Source of the DNA: Sulfuriferula sp047300855 | GTDB taxonomy: Bacteria; Pseudomonadota; Gammaproteobacteria; Burkholderiales; Sulfuriferulaceae | Reading direction: 5' to 3' | NCBI RefSeq assembly: GCF_047300855.1 | Contig: NZ_CP170197.1 | Coordinates: 1,860,001-1,924,000, forward strand | Length of the DNA stretch: 64,000 bases | In this document: positions 13,979 to 22,610 of the stretch, piece by piece | Numbering within the stretch: position 1 is the first letter of the stretch | Layout of the letters: the number at the start of each line of letters is the position of its first letter | Program-made: the position numbers and the translations under genes | The notes under the pieces: model-generated | What the model saw: the letters and a program-made list of their open reading frames with translations, nothing else | The model's database searches: none | Told to the model about the DNA's origin: nothing

Positions 13979-14194
13979 ATGCACGCAACGGTCGAAAACA
14001 AGACGAAGGAACTTAAGATGTTTCATACGCATCTGGACGAAAACGGTCTGATGGTGAAGTGCTACCACAAGTCTAAAACAGTGTTGCTGTCCGTGAGCTT
14101 TTGGCTGGGGTTAACGCTAGGCTTTCCGGTAGAGCACTTTTTGTGGGAGAAAATTTGGCCGTTCAAGTTGCTCACTCACTATATTGGACTATAG
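13979..14194 (+). CDS. Small membrane protein, unknown
   Basis: A 71-residue protein starting at 13979 with TGGAG nine bases upstream. The first half is charged and soluble (KELKMFHTHLDENGLMVKCY), followed by one or two hydrophobic segments (TVLLSVSFWLGLTLGFPVEHF) and an amphipathic end. I do not recognise the family. It lies 134 bp after ompW in the same direction and may share its sigma-54 transcript. The longer open frame upstream overlaps ompW and lacks a ribosome binding site. Confidence 0.55.
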   Translation: MHATVENKTKELKMFHTHLDENGLMVKCYHKSKTVLLSVSFWLGLTLGFPVEHFLWEKIWPFKLLTHYIGL

Positions 14195-14203
14195 GTGCCT
14201 GAG

Positions 14204-15382
14204 TTACCGTCTATGCCTAACCCTTACCCACGCGATATATCCAAATGATATCGCGACAGCCAGCAGGATCGCCGCGAGGAGGGAAAAAGCGGCGGCATAT
14301 CCGTGCCGGCCGACCATCCAGCCCGTCAGCACCGGACCGATGGACTGGCCGATGTCCATGATAGTGCTCAGCACACCCATCGAAGAACCATACGCACCGT
14401 TTTTGGTGAGGTCTGCCACCAGCGCGGAAGTGGACGAAGTGACAGCGGCAAAACCGATGCCAAATACCGAAACCAGAAACATCAAACCAAGCAGGCTGGG
14501 GAAATGCGGCAGCAGCAGGACGCTTATCCCCACCACGATCAGTCCAGGGATAATAACGCGCTCGCGGCCCGCTTTATCAGAAAGGACTCCCATCAATGGT
14601 TTCAAAAAGACGATGCTGAGCAGTTGTGCCCCGAGGATCATACCGATCTCCCAGGCGGGAATACCTTTGGATGAAGCGAACAATGCCAGGAATGCTTCTA
14701 CCGCGCCGAAGACAAGGTACAGTGCGGCCTCGACCAGACTGGTGGCCAGGATATAGCGATCTTTCAACACCGTTTTCAGACTTTCCACGAAGTGATCGCG
14801 GGGATGGCTTCGGGTAGCGGGTTTCGATTCGGCCGGGAGCAGAAATCCAAGCGCCAGCGCCAATACCGCACTGATGCCGCAGGTCAGATAGACCATCCGG
14901 AAACTCGCCAGAGAAATGAGCAAGCCGCCCAGGAATGGCGCGACGGAACGTCCGACTATGGTGGCGGAAGAATAAGCCGAAAGCTTTTCCGCCCTATCCT
15001 GCACATATCTTTCAGCGATCGCAGCGTTGACCACTGTGCCGAAAATGGCGGTGGCAAAACCGTGATAGAAACGCACTGCTATCAATTGCCAAACATCACT
15101 CACCAGCAGGTAAAGAAAAGGTGCCGTGGCAAACACGATAAGCGCAGCATAGATAATGCTGCGTTTGCCCAGATAATCGGATAACGCGCCGGCAGGAAAA
15201 CTGATCAATATGCCTGGCACGGTCGACGCCATAACGATCCAGCCGATTTCCGCAGGACTTGCCCCCAGTGCTTTCGAAAACAGGGGCAATACAGGTGTCT
15301 TCGACATCGTTGAGCTGAGTATTGCCAAGCCGCCGATCACGCAGATAAGGAGGAAAAAATTGCGCCTGGATGGCTTGTGCAT
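14204..15382 (-). CDS. MFS transporter, probable drug/efflux type
   Basis: A 392-residue permease with twelve predicted helices. The major facilitator motif A appears after TM2 (GALSDYLGKRSI) and again between the halves (GVLSDKAGRERV). The start at 15382 (MHKPSRRNFFLLICVIGG) is the first that leaves a normal short N-terminus. It resembles DHA1-type multidrug or metabolite efflux carriers; the substrate cannot be named. It is convergent with the small membrane protein gene and follows moaE by about 154 bp. Confidence 0.85.
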   Translation of the reverse strand: MHKPSRRNFFLLICVIGGLAILSSTMSKTPVLPLFSKALGASPAEIGWIVMASTVPGILISFPAGALSDYLGKRSIIYAALIVFATAPFLYLLVSDVWQLIAVRFYHGFATAIFGTVVNAAIAERYVQDRAEKLSAYSSATIVGRSVAPFLGGLLISLASFRMVYLTCGISAVLALALGFLLPAESKPATRSHPRDHFVESLKTVLKDRYILATSLVEAALYLVFGAVEAFLALFASSKGIPAWEIGMILGAQLLSIVFLKPLMGVLSDKAGRERVIIPGLIVVGISVLLLPHFPSLLGLMFLVSVFGIGFAAVTSSTSALVADLTKNGAYGSSMGVLSTIMDIGQSIGPVLTGWMVGRHGYAAAFSLLAAILLAVAISFGYIAWVRVRHRR

Positions 15383-15493
15383 GCTCACTCTGCAACAGAT
15401 GGTTTTGAAGGCAGCCGCTATATGGAAACCGGCCTGGAAGAAACAGGCCATTACGCGCTGTTATTTGCTGTCTGAAATGCTGAGTATAGGTAC

Positions 15494-15508
15494 CCAGGTT
15501 TTTCCTGG
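15494..15508. repeat. Inverted repeat in the moaE-MFS gap
   Basis: CCAGG-TTTTT-CCTGG is a perfect 5-bp inverted repeat in the gap between the end of moaE and the MFS gene. It could be an operator for the MFS gene; no further support. Confidence 0.3.
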
Positions 15509-15536
15509 CATATTCCTCGATAGATTTTTTTGGTGA

Positions 15537-15989
15537 TTACTCAGCCCAGCGCGCCGCTGCCTGCTCATCCGTGGCGCGCTGTTCCACCCAGCGCGGGCCC
15601 TCAGGAGTCTGTTCCTTTTTCCAGAACGGTGCCTGGGTCTTGAGGTAATCCATGATGAATTCGCACGCGGCAAACGCATCCACGCGATGGCTGGCAGCAA
15701 CTGCCACCAGCACGATCTGATCGCTCGGGTATAACTCGCCCACGCGGTGGATTACCGTCATATCCAGCAGCGCCCAGCGCTGTTCGGCCTCGGCCACAAT
15801 CGCCTCCAGTGCACGCCGCGTCATGGCAGGATAATGTTCCAGCGTCATGCTGGCCACGTCACTGCCCGCATTAGTATCACGCACCAGGCCGACAAAGCTC
15901 GCCACCGCGCCGATTTGCGGATTGCCCGTGCGCAACGCGGCGATTTCGGCACCGGCGTCAAAATCCTTTTCATCGACGAGAATTTTCAT
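15537..15989 (-). CDS. moaE: Molybdopterin synthase catalytic subunit MoaE
   Basis: A 150-residue protein with the MoaE signatures GAVASFVGLVRD, LEHYPAMTRRALEAI, the catalytic MTVIHRVGEL and VAVAASHRVDAFAACEFIMD, and the KTQAPFWKKE Lys segment that receives the MoaD C-terminus. It converts cyclic pyranopterin monophosphate to molybdopterin using MoaD thiocarboxylate. Its start overlaps the moaD stop by one base, so the pair is translationally coupled. Confidence 0.96.
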   Translation of the reverse strand: MKILVDEKDFDAGAEIAALRTGNPQIGAVASFVGLVRDTNAGSDVASMTLEHYPAMTRRALEAIVAEAEQRWALLDMTVIHRVGELYPSDQIVLVAVAASHRVDAFAACEFIMDYLKTQAPFWKKEQTPEGPRWVEQRATDEQAAARWAE

Positions 15990-16246
15990 CAGCCCCCCGT
16001 CACTGGCGGAAATATCGCCACTTCGTCGCTGTCTTCAATGGGCGCTTCCATACCGGCCATATCCTGATTGACCGCCACCCGGAAATTCTTGCCGGCGGCG
16101 AGTTCCTCCGTCCACACGTCGCCACGTGCGCGCAGTACGTCAAGCAGCATGGCGACCATGCCCAAGCCATCGGGCAGTTCCACGGTTTCTTCCGCCACCC
16201 CCAGGCGTTCACGCAGGCGGGCAAAATACAGAACCTTGAGCTTCAT
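15989..16246 (-). CDS. moaD: Molybdopterin synthase sulfur carrier MoaD
   Basis: An 85-residue ubiquitin-fold protein ending AIFPPVTGG; the terminal Gly-Gly is adenylated and thiocarboxylated to supply sulfur to MoaE. The N-terminus MKLKVLYFARLRERLGV is typical. It overlaps moeA by 4 bp (ATGA) and moaE by one base. Confidence 0.95.
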   Translation of the reverse strand: MKLKVLYFARLRERLGVAEETVELPDGLGMVAMLLDVLRARGDVWTEELAAGKNFRVAVNQDMAGMEAPIEDSDEVAIFPPVTGG

Positions 16247-17445
16247 CCCAGCACCTCGCTAAACGGGATAAAACGCACCAGATCGCCGCGCGTGACGGTA
16301 TGGCCAATATCAATATCCACCAGACCATCCGCCCAAACTGCGGAGGTGAGTACGCCGGAGCTCTGGTTATGGAATAGCTGCGCTTCCAGTTCGCCGCCCT
16401 GCCCCGCTTGCAGCCGCGCGCGCAGGAACTCGCGGCGCTGGCCCGGTTTCGCCCAGTCGAAGGCGGCCATGACCCGATAGGTTTTGGGTAGCACATCGAC
16501 CACGCCCATGCGTTTGAGCAGAAACGGCCGGGCAAACAGCACAAAAGTGACAAACGTGGATACCGGATTGCCGGGCAGGCCGATGAAATCCGCTTCACCC
16601 ACGCGTCCGTATACCAGCGGCTTGCCGGGTTTCATCGCCACCTTCCACAGGTCGATTTTGCCGAGTTGTTCAACCGCAGCCTTGACGTGGTCTTCTTCTC
16701 CCACCGAAACACCGCCACTGGTAATTACCACATCGGCCATGGCTGCCGCGCGCTGCAGTGCGCCAAGCGTGGCCGCCAGGGTGTCGGGCACGCTGCCCAG
16801 ATCCAGCCATTCGCAGCCCAGGCCCTGCACCAGACCCGCCAGCGTATAGCGATTGGAGTTATAAATCTGCCCTGCCCCCAGCGCCGTTCCCGGTTGCACC
16901 AGTTCGTCGCCGGTGGAAAAGCTGGCCACCTTGAGGCGCCGGCACACCGGCAGCGCCGCCAGTCCCACCGACGCGGCCAGTCCCATCGCGGCAGCATCCA
17001 GACGCGTGCCTGCAGCCAGGATGGTGTCGCCGGGGTGTATATCTTCCCCGGCGCGGCGGATATTTTCGCCCGGTTTGGGTTGATGATTAATCTGCACCTT
17101 GTCACCGTCCACGGTGCAATGCTCCTGCATCACCACCGCATCGGCCCCCGGCGGCACCGGCGCGCCCGTAAAAATCCGCGCCACGCTGCCCGCTACCAGC
17201 ACCTCACCCACCTGTCCGGCAGCAATGCGTTGCGAGACCGCCAGCAGCGCACCCGGCGCACATTCGGCGGCACGTGCGGCGTAGCCATCCATCGCGCTGT
17301 TATCCAGCGGCGGCACGCTGATCGTGGCTACCTGCGGCTGCGCCAGCACACGTCCCAGCGCCAGTTCGACTGGCACCGCCTCGGTTTGCGTCAGCGCGCG
17401 CGCGCGCTTGAGCAATTCTTCCAGTAACTGGTCTGCAGTCAGCAC
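16243..17445 (-). CDS. moeA: Molybdopterin molybdenumtransferase MoeA
   Basis: A 400-residue protein with MoeA landmarks: VPPLDNSAMDGYA near residue 45, RIFTGAPVPPGADAVVMQE, GVAxLPV-type domain III entry and the MPT-binding VITSGGVSVGEEDHVK, then GLPGNPVSTFVTF. It inserts molybdate into adenylylated molybdopterin. It stands between mobB and moaD in a compact minus-strand operon. The family's usual length and all motifs are present. Confidence 0.95.
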   Translation of the reverse strand: MLTADQLLEELLKRARALTQTEAVPVELALGRVLAQPQVATISVPPLDNSAMDGYAARAAECAPGALLAVSQRIAAGQVGEVLVAGSVARIFTGAPVPPGADAVVMQEHCTVDGDKVQINHQPKPGENIRRAGEDIHPGDTILAAGTRLDAAAMGLAASVGLAALPVCRRLKVASFSTGDELVQPGTALGAGQIYNSNRYTLAGLVQGLGCEWLDLGSVPDTLAATLGALQRAAAMADVVITSGGVSVGEEDHVKAAVEQLGKIDLWKVAMKPGKPLVYGRVGEADFIGLPGNPVSTFVTFVLFARPFLLKRMGVVDVLPKTYRVMAAFDWAKPGQRREFLRARLQAGQGGELEAQLFHNQSSGVLTSAVWADGLVDIDIGHTVTRGDLVRFIPFSEVLG

Positions 17446-17446
17446 T

Positions 17447-17938
17447 TCAAACTCCTACGGTCATTCGGATAAATCGATAAATAGCGGCCGCATCATTCAA
17501 ATCCAGATGCCATATTTCGCCCGGCGGCGGCACATCGCTGGCGACTGCCACGATGGCCGCATCGCCGGGGTACAGCCACGGCTGATTGTTGGCGCTGCGA
17601 TGCACTTCCAGCTTGGGGATGGCCTCACGCTTGTAACCTTCCACCAGCACCAGATCCACCGGCGCCAGGCGTGCCAGCAGGTCTTGCAAACCCGGCGCTG
17701 CGCCGGCGCGGATCTCGTGCATCAGCGCCCAGCGCCGACCCGAGGCCAGCAGCACTTCGTGCGCACCGGCCTGGCGCGCACGCCAGCTGTCCTTGCCGGC
17801 CTGATCGATGCCCACATCGTGGTGCGTCTGCTTGATCAGCGTCACTTTCAAGCCGTCCGCCACGCAGAGCGGAATGAGCTTCTCGATCAGCGTGGTCTTG
17901 CCTGCGCCGCTCCAGCCTGCCAAGCCCAGGATTTTCAT
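17447..17938 (-). CDS. mobB: Molybdopterin-guanine dinucleotide biosynthesis adaptor MobB
   Basis: A 163-residue P-loop protein: GWSGAGKTTLIEKLIP at residues 8-23, then TLIKQTHHDVGIDQAGKDSW and DLVLVEGYKREAIPKLEVHR, all MobB hallmarks. It assists MobA in making the guanine dinucleotide cofactor. First gene of the minus-strand molybdenum cofactor operon; its promoter region contains a ModE-type site shared with moaA. Confidence 0.93.
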   Translation of the reverse strand: MKILGLAGWSGAGKTTLIEKLIPLCVADGLKVTLIKQTHHDVGIDQAGKDSWRARQAGAHEVLLASGRRWALMHEIRAGAAPGLQDLLARLAPVDLVLVEGYKREAIPKLEVHRSANNQPWLYPGDAAIVAVASDVPPPGEIWHLDLNDAAAIYRFIRMTVGV

Positions 17939-17971
17939 TCGCGATTTTTCTTTGATTTTGGCCTCATATAG

Positions 17972-17995
17972 CGTTATATTCTATACAACATAACG
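17972..17995. promoter_or_regulatory. ModE-type operator between mobB and moaA
   Basis: A 24-bp inverted repeat with outer arms CGTTAT and ATAACG; read inward it goes CGTTATATT on the left and AACATAACG on the right. As I recall it, the Escherichia coli modA operator bound by ModE has the same ends, length and arm sequence. It lies 15 bp before the moaA start and 33 bp before mobB, so it could control both directions in response to molybdenum. Confidence 0.75.
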
Positions 17996-18010
17996 ACTGC
18001 TTGCAAAGCC

Positions 18011-19003
18011 ATGTCTGCTACGCTCATACCCAATCTTACCGACCGTTTTGGCCGCCGCATCGAATATCTGCGCCTGTCGGTGACCGACCGCTGCGACCTG
18101 CGCTGCAGCTACTGCATGCCGGAAGGATTCAAGGATTTTGAGGAGCCCGCACACTGGCTCACGTTTGATGAAATCGAACGTTTGCTGGGCGCATTTGCCC
18201 GGCTAGGCCTGAAACGTGTGCGCATCACCGGCGGTGAACCCCTGTTGCGCCGCGATTTGCCCGCGCTCGCCGCGCGTATTGCCAGCTTGCCAGGCATTGA
18301 AGATCTATCGCTTTCAACCAACGCCACCCAGATGGACAAACACGCCAGCGCGCTCAAGGCTGCTGGTGTCACGCGGCTGAACATCAGTCTTGATTCCCTG
18401 CACGCCGAACGCATTGAGGCCGTCACCGGGCGCGACGTACTGCACAAGATCATGGCTGGCCTGACCAGCGCGCAGCAGGCGGGCTTTGCCCCGATCAAAA
18501 TCAATATGGTGGCGATGCGCGGCGTGAACGACGACGAGATCGACGCCATGGTTGCGTTCTGCATGGAGCGCAACTTCGTGCTGCGCCTGATCGAAGCGAT
18601 GCCGATGGGCGACACCGGCCGCAATACCCAGTATCTCGACCTGCAGCCTGTCAAGGCACGTATCCAGGCGCGTTTCGGCCTGGTCGATACGGCATTTCAA
18701 GGCGGTGGGCCGGCGCGTTATCTGGGCAGTCCGGACGGACAGTTTTCTGTGGGTTTCATCACCCCCATCTCGCAACATTTTTGCGGCACCTGCAACCGTG
18801 TGCGTCTGTCCGTGGACGGCACGCTCTATCTGTGTCTGGGACAGGAAGAAAAATTCGAGTTTCGCCCCCTGCTGCGCGGCGGGGCAACCGATGTCGAACT
18901 GGAAAATGCCATCCGTGCAGCGCTGGAACTCAAGCCGGAACGCCATGAATTCCGCGAACAACCGAACAAGATCGTGCGCTTCATGTCGGCAACCGGGGGC
19001 TAG
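18011..19003 (+). CDS. moaA: GTP 3',8-cyclase MoaA
   Basis: A 330-residue radical SAM enzyme. The N-terminal cluster motif CDLRCSYCMPEG (residues 27-38) and the C-terminal cluster CGTCNRVRLSVDG with a later CLGQ Cys are both present, and the protein ends in Gly-Gly, which is needed for its activation. It catalyses the first step of molybdenum cofactor synthesis, making 3',8-cyclo-7,8-dihydro-GTP for MoaC (not in this window). It is divergent from the mobB operon across a 72-bp promoter region. Confidence 0.97.
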   Translation: MSATLIPNLTDRFGRRIEYLRLSVTDRCDLRCSYCMPEGFKDFEEPAHWLTFDEIERLLGAFARLGLKRVRITGGEPLLRRDLPALAARIASLPGIEDLSLSTNATQMDKHASALKAAGVTRLNISLDSLHAERIEAVTGRDVLHKIMAGLTSAQQAGFAPIKINMVAMRGVNDDEIDAMVAFCMERNFVLRLIEAMPMGDTGRNTQYLDLQPVKARIQARFGLVDTAFQGGGPARYLGSPDGQFSVGFITPISQHFCGTCNRVRLSVDGTLYLCLGQEEKFEFRPLLRGGATDVELENAIRAALELKPERHEFREQPNKIVRFMSATGG

Positions 19004-19056
19004 CCAACAGACTTTGCGGTAAAATTGCAGGCAACTCTCATTACATCCTGCTTCGC

Positions 19057-19503
19057 ATGATCTGGAAACCCCACGTAACCGTCGCCGCCGTGATCGAACA
19101 AAATGGCCGTTTCTTGCTGGTCGAAGAACAAACCGATGACGGGATTCTGTTCAACCAGCCTGCCGGTCATCTTGACCCGGGTGAGTCGCTGATTGGCGCA
19201 GCAATACGCGAAACGCTGGAAGAATCGGCCTATCACTTTGCTCCGGATGCCTTGCTGGGAATTTACCAGTGGCATCAGGCTGCGCGGGACCGCACTTATT
19301 TGCGTTTCGCCTTCACCGGCGCAATCACCGGCAGCGAGCCCGATCGCAGTCTCGACGCAGGCATTTTACGCACTGCCTGGCAAACCCCGGATGAGATGCG
19401 CGCGCAGCAAAACCGCCATCGGAGTCCATTGGTAATCCGCTGTATGGAAGATTACCTGGCCGGCAAACGCTATCCGTTGGCGCTGTTGACCCACTACGCA
19501 TGA
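19057..19503 (+). CDS. Nudix hydrolase, NudJ-like
   Basis: A 148-residue Nudix protein with the box GHLDPGESLIGAAIRETLEE at about residues 37-56 (G-x5-E-x7-RE-x2-EE). The opening MIWKPHVTVAAVIEQNGRFL and the mnmA neighbour match E. coli NudJ (a thiamin and nucleoside diphosphate phosphatase), which is also next to mnmA. It overlaps the following gene by 4 bp. Confidence 0.88.
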   Translation: MIWKPHVTVAAVIEQNGRFLLVEEQTDDGILFNQPAGHLDPGESLIGAAIRETLEESAYHFAPDALLGIYQWHQAARDRTYLRFAFTGAITGSEPDRSLDAGILRTAWQTPDEMRAQQNRHRSPLVIRCMEDYLAGKRYPLALLTHYA

Positions 19504-20045
19504 TGCGCGCCGTTGTACTGAGCCTCGGCCTGCTGAGCAGTATTCCCGCCTGGGCGGTGGATATCAGCGTCTGTTACAACTACGGTTGCGCCAGCCAGGC
19601 CAGAGTGGATTTCAGTCCGCAACAAATACGCAAGTTGCGCCAGCTATTCAAGAGCGTAACCACTCCGGCAGCCGAGCGCAGCGCGATCGCCAAGGCCATT
19701 GGCCTGTTTGAGCAATTTTCCGGCAAGCAGACGCCGACCTGGCGCGACAAGGGTGGCAATGTCAATGACGACGGTGCCGATGGACGCATGGATTGCATTG
19801 ACCATTCAACCAATACCACTGCGTATCTCACCTTGTTGGAACACCTGCGTTTATTACGCTTTCACACCGTACTCGGCCGCGTGGAACGCGCACCCTTGAT
19901 CGTGAATGAGCATTGGGCGGCGCGAATCATGGACCGCGCTACCCAACAGGAGTATGCAGTCGATTCATGGTTTTATGACAACGGCCACCCCGCCGTCATT
20001 TACCCTTTGCAGGACTGGCTCAAAGGCGCCTCCCCCGATGTCTAA
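19500..20045 (+). CDS. Exported conserved protein of unknown function
   Basis: A 181-residue protein with a signal peptide (MMRAVVLSLGLLSSIPAWA) and a mature start VDISVCYNYGCASQ with two cysteines likely to form a disulfide. Conserved-looking features are RMDCIDHSTNTTAYL and IMDRATQQEYAVDSWFYDNG. I do not recognise a named domain; the pattern suggests a periplasmic enzyme or binding protein. It overlaps the Nudix gene by 4 bp and mnmA by 8 bp, so the three genes form one transcript. Confidence 0.75.
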   Translation: MMRAVVLSLGLLSSIPAWAVDISVCYNYGCASQARVDFSPQQIRKLRQLFKSVTTPAAERSAIAKAIGLFEQFSGKQTPTWRDKGGNVNDDGADGRMDCIDHSTNTTAYLTLLEHLRLLRFHTVLGRVERAPLIVNEHWAARIMDRATQQEYAVDSWFYDNGHPAVIYPLQDWLKGASPDV

Positions 20046-21099
20046 ACCGCATATTATCGTCGGCATGTCGGGCGGCGTGGATTCCGCAGTCACCGCACTG
20101 CTGCTCAAGCAGCAAGGCTATCGGGTCACCGGTTTGTTCATGAAAAACTGGGAAGACGAAGACGAGGAGCACTGTCCGGCGCGCCAGGATTTTCTCGACG
20201 TGCTGGCGGTGGCCGATGTCATCGGGCTGGATGTCGAAGCAGTCAATTTCAGTGCCGAGTATAAGGACCGGGTATTCAGTTACTTTCTGCGTGAATACCA
20301 GGCCGGACGTACTCCCAACCCGGATGTGCTGTGCAACGCGGAGATCAAATTCAAGGCGTTTCTCGACCATGCCTTGAGTCTGGGTGGGGAACGCATCGCC
20401 ACCGGCCATTACGCGCGCCTGCATGAGGTGGATGGGCGCCACGAACTGCTCAAAGCCGTGGATACCGCCAAGGACCAAAGCTATTTTCTGTACCGCCTCA
20501 ATCAGGCGCAGCTGTCCAAATCCATGTTTCCGCTGGGCGAGTTGACCAAGCCGCAGGTCCGCCGCATTGCCGAGGAGGCCGGGCTGCCCAATTTCGCCAA
20601 AAAAGACAGCACCGGCATTTGCTTCATCGGCGAACGTCCGTTCCGCGAATTCCTGCAACGTTATTTGCCGATCCAGCCCGGTGATATGTGCACGCCGGAC
20701 GGGCGCGTGGTCGGGCGCCACCAGGGCCTGATGTACCATACGCTGGGACAACGCCAGGGGCTGGGGATAGGCGGGGCCGGCGAGGCCTGGTTTGTGGCAG
20801 GCAAAAACCTGCCGGAGAATCGCCTGATCGTGGTTCAGGGACACGATCACCCGCTGCTGTTCAGCACTCGGCTGGACGCCGCAGACCTCAACTGGATAGC
20901 CGGTTCCGCGCCCGATATGGCGCTTACCTATGCGGCCAAGACCCGCTACCGTCAGGCCGACGCCAGTTGCCGCTTCGATGCGCTTGAGCCAGGCCGATGC
21001 GTGCTGGATTTCGACACGCCGCAATGGGCGGTCACTCCGGGCCAGTCTGTGGTGCTATACGCCGGCGATGTATGTGTGGGCGGCGGCATTATTCAATAA
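20038..21099 (+). CDS. mnmA: tRNA-specific 2-thiouridylase MnmA
   Basis: A 353-residue enzyme starting MSKPHIIVGMSGGVDSAVTA, whose SGGVDS PP-loop binds ATP. Further MnmA signatures are GLFMKNWEDEDE, the catalytic Cys in NPDVLCNAEIKF and the second Cys in STGICFIGERPF. It thiolates U34 of tRNA Lys, Glu and Gln. A longer upstream frame is open but only as a shadow of the preceding gene; the ATG at 20038 starts at the family's normal N-terminus. Confidence 0.97.
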   Translation: MSKPHIIVGMSGGVDSAVTALLLKQQGYRVTGLFMKNWEDEDEEHCPARQDFLDVLAVADVIGLDVEAVNFSAEYKDRVFSYFLREYQAGRTPNPDVLCNAEIKFKAFLDHALSLGGERIATGHYARLHEVDGRHELLKAVDTAKDQSYFLYRLNQAQLSKSMFPLGELTKPQVRRIAEEAGLPNFAKKDSTGICFIGERPFREFLQRYLPIQPGDMCTPDGRVVGRHQGLMYHTLGQRQGLGIGGAGEAWFVAGKNLPENRLIVVQGHDHPLLFSTRLDAADLNWIAGSAPDMALTYAAKTRYRQADASCRFDALEPGRCVLDFDTPQWAVTPGQSVVLYAGDVCVGGGIIQ

Positions 21100-21108
21100 A
21101 GGCCATCA

Positions 21109-22557
21109 ATGAATATTCTTTTTGCCACTTCAGAAATTTACCCGCTCGCCAAAACAGGTGGCCTAGCCGACGTCAGCGGCGCACTACCCGCCGCGCTGCG
21201 CAAGCTGGGCCTGGACGTGCGCGTGCTCATCCCGGGTTATCCCAAGGTGCTGGCCGCGTTACCCGATAAAACCCTGCTCGCCAGCCTAGAGCTACCGGTA
21301 CATGGTGCGCTACGTCTGTATGGCGCCATCATGCCGGACAGCACAGTGCCATTGATCGTGATCGAACATCCCGGTTATTACAACCGCCATGGCGGCCCCT
21401 ATCAGGACATCACCGGCCAGGACTGGCCAGACAACTACCTGCGTTTTGGGCTGCTATCGGCGGTGGCTGCGCTATTGGGCAGCGCCGCCTCGCCGTTGCG
21501 CTGGCCGGTCGATATCGTGCACTGCAATGACTGGCAGACCGGTCTCGCTCCTGCCTATCTGCATCACGGCAGCACACGCCCGGCAGCCACGCTGATGACT
21601 ATCCACAACCTGGCCTATCAGGGTATTTTCCCGCCGCACACCCTCACCGAGCTGGGGTTGCCGCCAGCCAGCTTCAGCATCGATGGGCTGGAATACTATG
21701 GCAACCTGTCGTTCCTCAAAGCCGGCTTGTACTACGCTGACCACCTCAGCACGGTCAGCCCCAGCTACGCTGAAGAAATCCAGCACGACGCCCTCGGCTT
21801 CGGCATGCAAGGGCTGCTGCACCATCGCCGTGCGCAGCTCACCGGCATTGTGAATGGCATTGATACCGACGACTGGAACCCGGCCACCGACCCCCACCTG
21901 TGCCGCCACTATCACCCTGCCCGTATGTCCGGAAAAGCAGCCGTCAAACGGCTGTTACAGGCAGAACATGGACTTACCTGCAGCAAGGAAACTCCTCTAT
22001 TCGGGGTCATCAGCCGCATGACACATCAGAAAGGCCAGGATTTGCTGCTGGCCATTGCACCTCAACTGATCGAAGCAGGTGTACAAATCATGGTACTGGG
22101 TAGTGGCGATGTCCTGCTCGAAACCCGATTGCGCCAGCTTGCCGCGGAATACCCGGCGCAGGTGGGTGTTGTCATTGGTTATGACGAAGGCCTCGCGCAT
22201 CGCATTGAAGCCGGGGCAGATATTTTCCTCATGCCGTCCCGTTTCGAGCCTTGCGGACTGAACCAAATGTACAGCCAGCGTTATGGCACACCGCCGGTAG
22301 TGCACCGCACCGGCGGCCTGGCCGATACCGTAACCGATACCACCAGCATGACGCTCGCAGACGGTAGTGCCACCGGTTTCATGTTTGAGGAAGCCACTCC
22401 GGCAGCATTCCTCGCCGCGGTTCGTCGAGCACTGGATTATTACCATAGCCCGCGCCAATGGAGCCAGGTGAAAAAGAACGCCATGGCGCGTGACTTCAGC
22501 TGGGAGGCGAGCGCGCGTCAATATCAGACGCTGTACCAAAGCATATTGGCAGGCTGA
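21109..22557 (+). CDS. glgA: Glycogen synthase GlgA
   Basis: A 482-residue GT5 glycosyltransferase. It opens MNILFATSEIYPLAKTGGLA with the ADP-glucose-binding KTGGL motif, includes HCNDWQTGL, LMTIHNLAYQG and LSTVSPSYAEEI, and the second Rossmann half shows RMTHQKGQDLL and PSRFEPCGLNQMYSQRYGT. It extends alpha-1,4-glucan from ADP-glucose. It follows mnmA by 9 bp. The other glycogen genes are elsewhere. Confidence 0.96.
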   Translation: MNILFATSEIYPLAKTGGLADVSGALPAALRKLGLDVRVLIPGYPKVLAALPDKTLLASLELPVHGALRLYGAIMPDSTVPLIVIEHPGYYNRHGGPYQDITGQDWPDNYLRFGLLSAVAALLGSAASPLRWPVDIVHCNDWQTGLAPAYLHHGSTRPAATLMTIHNLAYQGIFPPHTLTELGLPPASFSIDGLEYYGNLSFLKAGLYYADHLSTVSPSYAEEIQHDALGFGMQGLLHHRRAQLTGIVNGIDTDDWNPATDPHLCRHYHPARMSGKAAVKRLLQAEHGLTCSKETPLFGVISRMTHQKGQDLLLAIAPQLIEAGVQIMVLGSGDVLLETRLRQLAAEYPAQVGVVIGYDEGLAHRIEAGADIFLMPSRFEPCGLNQMYSQRYGTPPVVHRTGGLADTVTDTTSMTLADGSATGFMFEEATPAAFLAAVRRALDYYHSPRQWSQVKKNAMARDFSWEASARQYQTLYQSILAG

Positions 22558-22610
22558 TGCCCGCATCCCGTTTCGCGTAAAATGATGACTTTACCTGTCC
22601 GCCCCATCCC

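Noticed and set aside
20020..21024. 334-codon minus-strand open frame opposite mnmA
   Set aside because: Shadow of mnmA.
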